Shown: one piece after another, positions 52,947-62,666 of the stretch
Layout of the letters: every line of letters starts with the position of its first letter
Position numbering within the stretch: the first letter of the stretch is position 1
From: Diplosphaera chodatii
Lineage: Eukaryota; Chlorophyta; Trebouxiophyceae; Prasiolales; Stichococcaceae
Assembly (NCBI GenBank): GCA_032358165.1
Contig: JAALGY010000035.1
Coordinates: 124,001-188,000 of the forward strand
Direction: 5' to 3'
DNA length: 64,000 nucleotides
Made by a program: the position numbers and the translations under genes
The notes under the pieces: generated by a model
Database searches by the model: none
What the model was told of the DNA's origin: nothing
The model's input: only the letters and a program-made list of their open reading frames with translations

Positions 52947-53627
52947 CAAAGGACAATAAGACAATGATAATAAGGTGTGGCAAGTGTCACACGTACATGG
53001 ACAAGACAAAAGGGTGCATATGAACACATGTCTGGGATGCCGCATGCGGAAGCACCTGGGGCATCAGGTGTGGACACCATGGTCGATGGCGGCCGTCAGT
53101 TGTGCGCGCGGGCAAAGTCACATCCCAGCCAAGAGTTTTGATCTCGGAACGCAACCACTTGCAGGTGCTTTACGGGTACAGCACTCCAGGCTGCCCAGAC
53201 GGATGTGTGTGCAACTGCAATCACCAACTGTCTGCCATGCAATGGAAGGACGAGGTGGCAGCTAATGCACTGGCTTTGCGTGTGTTGCTGATTGTTTTGC
53301 ACAACAGCAGTCAGCCCTGAGCGCGCTACAAGCCTACAATCGCAGGTTTGGATTGCTAGGATTTCGATTTTGAATCATGGTCGTGAAAGGGTCGACGAGG
53401 TGGTGCAGCCGGATACTACGTAATCTGAGTTCAGCAGAGTGAAGCGCCACAGCTTGCACTTGCTTCAGCACGCAAGCTCGCAACTTCGCATCCACTGCCT
53501 AGATTGTGGGCACCATGTATGCGCGCGGCGGTATGCATGATGAGTGTATGATATAGCTAGCTCATGAGTTTCCGAAACATGCGAACAGGCCGTTGGCGTT
53601 GACCTACGGCGTCTGCGGCCAGCAGGC
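52947..53627. promoter_or_regulatory. Divergent intergenic region, primase / LysR-1
   Basis: About 680 bp between divergent genes; expected to contain both promoters. No recognisable T-N11-A LysR box could be assigned with confidence by eye. Confidence 0.4.
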
Positions 53628-55951
53628 ATGCAGCTGCCACCACAGCAGCTCCACAGGTGTCAGCCCAGCGCTGCACAGCGGCCAGCTCTGCCGGGGAAAG
53701 GGGCGTGTGCGAGCACCGGACACCCGCCGCAGCTCACCAGCCTGACAGCCTTCCACGCGCAGCAGCAGGGGCAAGCGAGGCAATGTGCAGCAGCAGCACG
53801 CCGCGAGAGGCCTGCTGTGGACTGTGCAGCAGCAGCACGCCGCGAGCGGCCTGCTGTGGATTGTGCAGCGGCCGCTGGCCGCAGGGACAGCGGCGATGCG
53901 GCGCCCCAGCCAGAGCAGCGTCGGTCATCACGGTCCCAGCCTGCAGTATTGACGAGCTACCCGTTCACCCTGCACCAGCTCGTGATATTTTCGGTAAGGA
54001 CGGAGTGCTGTTGCTTTGGCACACTTCCTGACTTCACATGCTGGTCCATTGCATCCACAGACCCAGTCATGTGGATTTGCAGGCACTGGCATCGACCAGA
54101 TCAGTGGACGCCGCTGCTGCGCTCTTAGAGTGCAGCAAGCCCAACATCCACGTGCTGATGGGCAACCTCGAGTTTGAGCTCGGACGCTTCACTGCAAGTG
54201 ACGACACAGGGCAGCGCGCCACATCCAGCGAAGACAGCAAACTCAAGCTTACACAGGCTGTAAAGAAGGAGATGCAGCTCACACCAGCAGGTGCGGCGCA
54301 CGTATATGCAGCATGTCCGAGGGTACAGCATCTATCATGCAGATGGACAGGCTGCAGGGTCATAAATATCTGCAGATATTTCTGAGTGGTTCTGCAGGCC
54401 GCCTCCTGCAGCGTTACAGCCACAGGATGATCGCACTGGCAGCCGATGCGCTTGCAGCCATGCGCGACCTGCAGAATGTCAAAACTGGCCAGATGTCAGT
54501 GGCAGCCAGTCAGACGACGGGCGTGTACCTCATGCCGCCCCTCATCGGTATGACCTGCAGCCTGCAAACGCCCCGGCTCGAAGAGTGCTGCAGTGTTTCA
54601 GTGAATTGTGAAATTTTGCATGCTGACTATGGGTTCACACATGCAGAGCGCTTCAAGCAGAAGCATCGGGAGGTGATGGTGCAGCTTCAGGTGGAGAACA
54701 CAGCACGGTGCTGCGCAGCAGTGTCGCGTGGCGAGGTCGACGTGGCGGTCGTTGGCGGCCAGATCCCAGCAGACCTGGAACACCTGCTGCAGGTGCAGCC
54801 TGCTTTGTGACATGATGCACACTCTCAGCCAGTGTCTGTCTTTCCCTGCATACTACCTATGGACGTCACCAAGCAAGTCAGGCCCTCCATCCTGGATACA
54901 ACCACAGTTGCTGAGCTGCTTGTCCACTGCAGGTCACGCCATACCAGACAGACGAAGTCGTCGTTGTGCTGCCAGCCAACCACCCGCTAGCGGGCAGGGC
55001 AACGATCGACGTGGACCAGCTGTACAGCCTGCAGTTTGTGTCGCTCCACAAAAGCACAACAGTGCAGGGGATCCGCGCGATCCTGGAGGCCCACAGCATC
55101 TGCTGGACCGGCCTCAATGTCGTCATGGTGCGCCTCTTGGGCTGTTTTTGGCCAGCCAAAGTACCCTGCATGACATGCCTTGGCTGGTCCACAGAACTGC
55201 ACGCTGCTTACTGATGGCCCTGTGTCTAGCATCAGCGCCATGTCAGGAGACTCGATGTTGCAAGCCTTGCACCCTGCAGGAGATGAACTCAGTGGAGGCA
55301 ATCAAAAAGGCTGTGGAGGTGGGGCTGGGCGCTGCCTTTGTGTCGCGTGCAGCCGTGCAGAAGGAGCTCCAGCTGGGCCTCCTGTCCGCCGTCAAGCTTG
55401 AGGCGTGTCTGGTTGTCCATTGTGTACTGACCTGCAGCAAGCTGTGGGAAGTCTGCACACGCTCACCTGGGATGCCCGCTCTGGAACACCTCCTGTCACC
55501 ATGGGCGAGGGTGCCTGGCATTGCGTCTCTGCAGGGTGTGACATTGAATCGGCAGCTGGTGTGCGTGACGGACCCAGTGCGGTACTGCAGCCACGCAGTG
55601 CGCGCCTTCATCAGGGAGCTGTTTGGCTTCACACTGGAGACGTCAGCCACCGGCTGCTTCCTGCCGCCACCACAGCGGGTGAGCCAGCGCAGCCCGTCGG
55701 GTCGAGCTTGTTGCGGTGGCGTGCTCAACAGCATACATGTGCAGCAACAACATGCAGCACAGTCTGGTCCTGGCTTGCGACCCTGTACATCACATTCTGA
55801 CGACACGGTCTGGTGTGCACAGGAGCCTGACACGGATGGGACAAGGTATCCAGAGCTGCGGGGGCGCGGCCCCAAAGTTGCAGACCTGTCAACCCTTACT
55901 TGGGGGCATGACAGCGCGGACCAAGGTGAGCCTTGCAGCTTGGGGTCGTGA
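53628..55951 (+). CDS. LysR-type transcriptional regulator, nuclear, intron-containing (copy 1)
   Basis: A bacterial-type regulator: N-terminal winged helix-turn-helix binds DNA, C-terminal periplasmic-binding-protein fold senses a small ligand. Exons 53628-53993, 54083-54290, 54398-54547, 54647-54792, 54933-55127, 55280-55402, 55535-55678 and 55823-55951 join in frame to 486 residues. The HTH runs YPFTLHQLVIFSALASTRSV, AAALLECSKPNIHVLMGNLE, FELGR, with an insert (TASDDTGQRATSSEDSKLKL) in the wing before LTPAGRLLQRYSHRMIALAA. The effector domain has MSVAASQTTGVYLMPPLI, FKQKHREVMVQLQVENTA, VDVAVVGGQIPADLEHLLQ, EVVVVLPANHPLAGR, MNSVEAIKKAVEVGLGAAF and LVCVTDPVRYCSHAVRAF. The 105-residue N-terminal extension carries a 13-residue tandem repeat and could be a plastid transit region (inference). 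The exon 6 donor is GC, supported by alignment to copy 2. Closest known analogues are RbcR/CbbR regulators. Confidence 0.88.
53784..53861 (+). repeat. 39-bp in-frame tandem duplication in LysR copy 1
   Basis: Two adjacent near-identical 39-bp units, 53784-53822 and 53823-53861, each encoding CAAAARRERPAVD. They differ at only two bases, so the duplication is recent or under selection. It lengthens the basic N-terminal extension before the HTH domain. Confidence 0.9.
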
Positions 55952-56095
55952 CCTGTCAAGCTTGGGCCTACTGATGTTTTGCACACCTTCTCTGCTCCGA
56001 CAACGGGCTTGCTCACCCACCACTGTGTGACCCGACCAGTTTGCCAATGCAATGAGGTGGATCATGGAAGCGTTTTCTGAGGGTGGCCTGCCCAT

Positions 56096-57956
56096 ATGGT
56101 GCAATGTGCCGCAGCAGGTGCGGGTCCCCAGCTGAGGAGGGCGGCGGAGGTGGACCCGGGCATCCTGCTGCAGCTGGAGAAGCTGCCCTTCACGCTGCAG
56201 CAGGCCATCACCTTCCGCATGGCCGCGCGCTGCGGGGCGGTCAAGCCGGCCGCACTGGCGCTGGGCGTCTCCCCCGGCGCCGTCAGCCGCTCCATCGCCC
56301 TCCTGGAACAGGTGCGGGCCTTGAGATCAGGTACCATCAGCGTTGCACACACACGAGGGTCCACCCTTGGAAACCTTCTGCGGGGTCAACATGACCACCA
56401 TGTGAGGCATGCCCTGCCGCAGGCTTTTGGGGGGGAGGGCACGCTGCTGGGGCGCACGCATGGGCGGGTGGTGGTCACGGAGGCGGGGCAGCTGTTCCTC
56501 ACCTCCTGCGAGGCCATCCTGTCCGTCGCCAGCGAGGCCTGCCGCGCACTGCAGGACTACAGGTTTGCTGGTTATCGTGCACTGGCCATGTGCTATTTGT
56601 CCACTTGTCCACTGGGTTACCTGCTGATCTTGCTGCTTGCAGGGGACTGACATCACAGTCCTGTGTGTGCTGCAGCTGCGCAAACACGGGAGTGGTGTGC
56701 CTGGGCGCCAGTCAGACGACTGGCACATACCTGTTGCCACGCCTCATCTCCCTGTACCGCCAGCGCAACCAGGAGGTCGCCCTGCAGCTGCAGGTGCAGC
56801 CTGTGCTGCAGCTGGTATCTTGGGCTGCGCTCTAGTAGCCGCTTCTGCTTGCACCGCTCTACTTTGCTTACCTCGTGCTCGACGCCTCATCATTGGTTGG
56901 GCCCGCTGCAGGTGGATCAATCGCGGCGGATTTGCGACGCTGTGGCGAGCGGACAGCTGGATGTGGCCATCATCGGCGGCGAGGTGCCCGACGACCTCCA
57001 GGCCTCCCTCAAGGCCGTCACCTATGCCGAGGACCAGCTGGTGCGATTGCTGTCTGGAGGCGTGGCTTGTGGTCTCATGCTGCATCATGGTCCACTGTCA
57101 AGCTTCTGGCCCATGGTTGCCAGGTCTGATCTTTGCCCTCTATTCAGGTGCTGATTGCGCCACGGGGCCATCCTGTGCTGCAAGCCGGGCCGCTGCAGCG
57201 GGAGCAGCTCTACGGCTTGCAGTTCGTGTGCCTGAATGAGGGCAGCACCGTGCAAGCAGCGCAGGCAGCAATGCTGCGCCGCCAAGGCATCGCCTGGCGC
57301 CGCCTGCAAATTGACATGGTGTGCCGTCCTTACCCTTATCTGCTGCACCTCGCAATATCTGCAGGGTCCCCTGATGGTGCCAGAGCAGGTGCTTCTGCGT
57401 ATATCCGCGTGATCTGCATGTGTCTTGAGCTGGATTAAATCCCGCCGCAGGAGTTCAACAGCGTGGAGGCGATCAAGAGCGCGGTGCAGCACGGGCTGGG
57501 CGTCGCGTTCGTGAGCGTGATGGCGATCGAGAAGGAGCTGCAGCTGGGGCTGCTGGGGTGCGTGCCCATCGCGGGGGTGCGCCTGGCGCGGCCCCTGCTG
57601 CTGGTCACCTCCCCGGCCCGCACCCTCTCCTCCGCCGCCCAGAAGTTCATGCAGGTGCGTACAGCTGGGAGCTGTTCCGCTCATGGCACGCACGATCCGC
57701 AGCTTACCAGCATGCCAGCTACATCTGTGTGCTCGCAGTGCGTGCATCCAATCTGACACCGTCTGTCCTGCCTGCAACGCAGGAGATCTTCGCAATTGAC
57801 CCAGATGACAAGGGCGGCGAGGCAGGCACCTGCTGCGGCCGGATGCAGCCGGTGCTGCTCAAGGGCTGGCAGCGCATGCCCTGGTGCGGCCTTCGCGCCA
57901 TGCGTGTGTGCCCTGTCGCTCTGGCAGAGTGCCATCCTGGCCACCTGCGAGGGTGA
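56096..57956 (+). CDS. LysR-type transcriptional regulator, nuclear, intron-containing (copy 2)
   Basis: Tandem paralogue of the preceding gene. Exons 56096-56311, 56423-56562, 56676-56793, 56912-57040, 57148-57318, 57451-57654 and 57783-57956 sum to 383 residues in frame. The HTH is [60 protein letters not shown] and [18 protein letters not shown], with an intact wing. The effector domain contains [79 protein letters not shown] and [18 protein letters not shown]. The intron before (E)FNSVEAIK is at the same place as in copy 1; others differ. The start at 56096 gives a short leader ([20 protein letters not shown]); an upstream exon is possible because only 144 bp separate the two genes. The tail after 57783 is unlike other LysR proteins. 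Confidence 0.87.
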
Positions 57957-58821
57957 CTCTCACATATGCCTTATATGCCTTGGCTGTGTCGCTCACTACT
58001 TGAGCGACAGAAGGTGGCGTTCATCAAATCGTGTGACATGTTGCAGGGAGGCGGCATCATCATCGCCACGCCCGGAGTCACATCACCACCTGATGCCAGC
58101 CACAGCACTCCAGCCGCAGCACAGGCATCAGCCGGCGGCGCAGCCGGCGGCGCACCACCCGGCTCCCAATGGCAGAGGGCGGCCCATCAGCCATCAGCGC
58201 AGGCAAAACGGACGTTGAACAATTGCAACAATGGTACGATCAGCCTTTACGATCAGCCTTATGATACTGGTGCGCCAGCAATCAGAGAAGTGGTTTCTTG
58301 GGGAACTGGGGAATGCTGGGCGAGGGCGAGGGGTTGTGCAACAATGCATGAGCACTTCATCCCGAACACTGTCATCACTAACTGCTCGCGATAGCTAGTA
58401 TCCGGTGTGAGATGTACCTTGCATGGTGCGTTGACTTTGGGCTCGCTGAACGGAGGACCGTTTCCTGTGCGTGGTGCGGAATGACCGCATCATTAGAGGT
58501 CATGGCACTCGATGACGGAGCCCACATTGTGTTACCGTGACGTTTTTAGTAAAACCTACTGGAAGCAAAGTGAAACTGACACTGACATACAGGTTTGGCT
58601 CGACCACAATTCTGAAACACAATGAATGATTCTGGACGAACACGCTGCTCCCTCATCTGACGCATCTCAAATACGAGGCTCCAGCTCCCATATCCTTGTT
58701 CGCAGCACCCTGTGACCACACTTGCCTGGCCCATTTGTGCTCTCAGCTCGGCCACTCTCCTGACATATTCGAATTCTTGATCATCCTGCGGATGCAGTTC
58801 CCCTCCTTGCACGTGTAAGCT
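57957..58821. other. Intergenic, 3' flank of LysR pair
   Basis: Contains a Gly/Ala-coding GC-rich repeat near 58131-58155 and a short direct repeat TACGATCAGCCTT near 58238-58262. A frame 57966-58394 could be an alternative last exon of LysR copy 2 but has no domain. No other gene is supported. Confidence 0.4.
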
Positions 58822-61800
58822 TCAAGGGTCGCCGGCCATGTGTGCACTGAGCGTGGCCCAGCCGTACAGCTCGAAGTGGCTCAGCGACAGCTCGGTGGGG
58901 TGGGCGGTCGCGGCGGCGGGCCCCTGCCCCAGCAGGACCCGGAAGCAGCGGTAGGCGCGCAGCGCAGGCGGCCCGCCCACCGGCCACGATGCAAACTGTC
59001 CCGGCAGGCTGAGCGTGCGGTCGTTTGTGTGCCGCCGCAGATCCACCCACGCCTGCCCTTGTTGCGACGCCTGTAGACATACATGGCGGGATGTCTGAGA
59101 GCCGCTGCTCCCTGAGCATGACATGGGTACTTGACTCACATGCATGTGGTTTGTGATCGGTCGCATTCCGAGGCGTGGCGGACACCTTGACATATCAAAG
59201 GTCTGACCTGCAGCACCCAGTTGCGTGGGAAGTTGAGGGAGCCATCGGCGCGCAGCGTGTAGTAGTTGCACGCAAGCGTGCACTGTGGCCCCAGGTCGAT
59301 GCTCCACCTGCAGAGGCACGCGTGCATGGCAGTGGTACATCTACTTAGCAGGTTGGCCCGAGCCCCACACTCAGAGCAGGTACCACATGTTGTTCCGCTT
59401 GCTTCATCATGTCCCGCTCACCAGGTCACACGGCTGTCGCCCTCCAGCCTGGGGCCCGCAAAGTTGACGCGCGCAAAGTTCAGGCCGACAAGCGCCTGCA
59501 GCGTGGAGGGAGGCCGCAAAACGTGCTGAAGACTGCTCAGCTTCTTGCTACTGGTCGTGTGTGCACCATGGACTACTAACATCAAGTACAGGAGTGTGCC
59601 GCTTCAAATCCAGATCTGTGATGACACGGAAGGCTGGGCGCGTACCTTGGGGTCGGTGCTGCGGCAGGCAGGCGAGCTGGCGCGCACAGTCAGGCGGTCA
59701 GCCGCGTGGGGGTTGATCCACGGGGCGCTGCCGCAGTTCCGCCCCAGCCAGTGGCACACGCCATTGTTGTCGCCTGCAGTGGGCGCAGCATCAGACTGAG
59801 CAGCCTGCTGCGGGCTGGCGACCCAATACGATGCAGCATGCGACAGAGGAGTGGGGCACGCGGCAGGATCAGCTGATGCACGCGGGTGCGGCCGACTGCA
59901 ATGCTCACCATTTGACACGAACATGAGCTCGGTGGCGCGGGAGCCGGGCCGCCGCTGCTGCCGCCTGGAGGCTGCGGCGTCCAGCGACGAGGTGCGCAGC
60001 CGCACGTGTCGCATGTCCGCCACCTCCAGGGGCGCCGCGGGCACCTGCACAGCACCCAGTCAGCTGCTGGCACCGCTGAGGTGGCATGTGGGCAGATGCA
60101 CCTACAGGGCACCCACCAGCAGCGCTATATGGTGTCTGCACCAGCGTAAGGCGTGACTCAGCCTGGATGTCAACAGCACAGCATCTCGTGCCATGCGCAT
60201 CCGGCTGCTGCATCATGGCACGAGGTTGCAGCCCCCACCTGCTGGACGCTGTCCGCGCCACCCTGCAGCTGGCGCGCCTCGTCAGCAGCGTGGCACCGCT
60301 GCGCCTCGGTCAGCAGGTCCCCGAGCACCACCGACCTGTTGCGCAGCGGGTGCTCCGACAGCACCGCCAGCTCCTCGTCGCTCATCAGCGGAAAGCGCAC
60401 CAGCGGCAGCAGCCTGGAAGGCGTGTCAGGGTAGCAGGATCACACTGCAGCTCATGCATCAGGTGCCACTGCGACAGCACCCATGGTTTCATGTGCGACA
60501 GCATCGTGCCAACGCCTGTGAACTCTATGGAAATCTGCGCTTGCATGTGTCGATAGAAGCATTCTTTGGCAGCGTGAAGGGACATCCAAAGCTTACTGGT
60601 CCAGGGCGGGGTCTGGCAGGATGTCTGCCAGGTCGCCGGAGCTCCCGTCGGCGCTGCCGCTGTCATAGCTGGCACAGATGCCGCTGCTGTCACCACTGCC
60701 GAGGCGGCTGTGGATACAGGCTGTGGGGCTGCCGCCTGCTGTGGGGCTATCAACTGTGCCCAAGTTGCTGGCCAGCCTGGTGAGCTTTGCATGGCAGCGT
60801 GCCCAGGCAGCAACGGTGGCAAACACCACCGTCTCCTCGCATCCCTGCATGATGTTGCGTTTGCCCTTCAGTGCGTGTTAGTGCATATTTGTCACCTGGC
60901 AAACTGCACCTGTTCACACGAGGCGTTCACGAGGCGCACTTGCTGTATGCCCAGCTTTCTGATGCACGCACCAGGGCGCTGTTGGAGACGATGTCCAGCA
61001 TGCAATCAAAGGACAGCGTCTGCAACCCCAGCGCATCGGCAGCCAGCACTTCCGGCAGGTGCTCCGCCAGGAAGGCGACTGCAGCGTCCCTCAGCACATC
61101 CGCTGCTGGCCGCATCACGTCTGCAACGCCGAGCACGCTGCACACGGAGGCTGCGCTGAGGCTGCGCTGCAGCACGCTGACGCACTGGTCCTGGAGGCTG
61201 GCGACGGCGCTGGTGGAACAGGCGTCAGCAGGCGCCGCGGCTGGAGCTGGCATGGTCAGGGGCTCGCCGATCTGGATGTTGCGGTAGGCCACGTGGTGGT
61301 CCCATGAAGACAGGCCCACATGCTGGATGCACGCCTCCGGGCTGGGGTCGAGCCAGGTGTAGCATGGTGGCTGGGCGCCGGGCGCCCCAGTGCCCACTGC
61401 AATGCTGCCCGCGCTGTAGCTGACCCAAAAGCGCAGGAACTCGGATCCCGAAAGCTTAGTCCCTGGCACGTTGCTTACCTGTACGCAGGGTGTGAACTTG
61501 CATCCTGATAATCAGTTGTACCTGCTGTGCGCGTGCGACTGGAGAGTGGGCGATGTCAGCGCATCATACCGCCTGTGTGGTCATGCTGAAGACCCACCCG
61601 ATCACACAGCTGGCCGTCCTTCTCGACCTTGATGCAAGAATTGCGGTGGCTCCCCAGAATCACGGTGTAGTTGCTCTCTGTGCGCTGCTGCTGGGGGTCC
61701 GCGGGGCGCTGCGGGCCCTGGCCCCCTCGCTCCACGCCATTGCCGCCATCACGGGCAAAGTGCTGCCAGCGGCGGCCTCCGGCTTCGGACTTCAGTATGA

Positions 61801-62063
61801 CGGTCACATCACTCTCGCCTGTGACAGGCAAGTGGCAGCTCTTGGACCGCCGGTGTGCTGATGCGCATGAGCAGCACATAGTAGCTGAAAGCCCTGCTGT
61901 CCAGTGTCATTGCATGGAGCTCGCCTTTGACATCAAAGCTGACGCAACAGCCACGCCGGATGTTGTCTGGTCCCTGCAGCCAGGCGCACTCGAAGGGCGG
62001 AACCACAAGCACAGCATTGCTGTTGACGCGCAGCAGGCTGCCCGATGTCTGAGACGCCACCAT
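58822..62063 (-). CDS. Farnesoic-acid-O-methyltransferase-like / BACK-like / F5-8C (discoidin) protein
   Basis: Multidomain protein, probably a scaffold or ubiquitin-ligase adaptor rather than a methyltransferase. From ATG 62063: exon 61925-62063 (RGCCVSFDVK), joined across a GC-AG intron to 61598-61818 (GESDVTVILKSEAGG, ESNYTVILGSHRNSCIKVEK), then the exon around 61470 with LRFWVSYSAGSIAVGTGAPG and HVGLSSWDHHVAYRNIQIGE. These form a Methyltransf_FA (PF12248-like) module. Next is a helical BACK-like region (SLSAASVCSVLGVADVMRPA, VVFATVAAWARCHAKLTRLA, MSDEELAVLSEHPLRNRSVV). The C-terminus is a galactose-binding/discoidin fold: NNGVCHWLGRNCGSAPWINP, WSIDLGPQCTLACNYYTLRA, LNFPRNWVLQ, LRRHTNDRTLSLPGQFASWP and LSLSHFELYGW, ending at 58822. 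A BTB domain, the usual partner of BACK, was not seen. Some internal borders are not proven. Confidence 0.72.
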
Positions 62064-62666
62064 GCTCTGGGAGAACTTGCTGCAACGCTGTTGTCGTCTA
62101 CGACCTGACCAACAAACTTACGGCAGCCACACGGCGGGGCTGCCGTGCACCGTCTCAAGCTCTCAACAGCATGCCGCCAGCGCAGGCTGGCGCATGCTTC
62201 TCAAATCTGCATCTGACAAGCACCTGGCAGGACTTTCAAGCGAATTCTGGGGCCGGCTGGATCTGCAGACCTTTCCTACGCCTCCTGTGAATGGCTCATG
62301 GTCTTCGCTCTGCAGTACGGAACAGTGCAATCTGGTACATTTCTGCTTCGTCAGCAGCAGCGGGCAGCAACTTGCCATTGCACGTGCGCCCGTGCTCCAT
62401 GCTGGCTTGCCTTCCATGCATGACACATAGACCACTGTGGCATGCAGACCTGCATCGCGATGGTTCATGCTGTGTGTCAGCACCGGCTACACATGCTCTG
62501 ACGGACTCAGTTCATCCATGATCAGATCATGTTGGCTTGTTCTGCTTGCGTTTGCCACCAGTAAGCCGATGTAGATCACGCTGGCACAAGCAGAATTCTG
62601 CTACATAGCTGTTGGCACCGTCAACCTTGGGGGCCTCTGAGCTACTCGCTGCAGGCATTGGGCATC
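62064..62666. promoter_or_regulatory. Divergent intergenic region
   Basis: About 600 bp between the divergent discoidin-protein and Sec23/24-like genes, expected to carry both promoters. No specific element was recognised. Confidence 0.35.

Noticed and set aside
54728..55951. 407-residue single frame through LysR copy 1
   Set aside because: It runs through introns and mostly in the wrong frame; only the last part coincides with a real exon. The spliced model gives a complete LysR protein.
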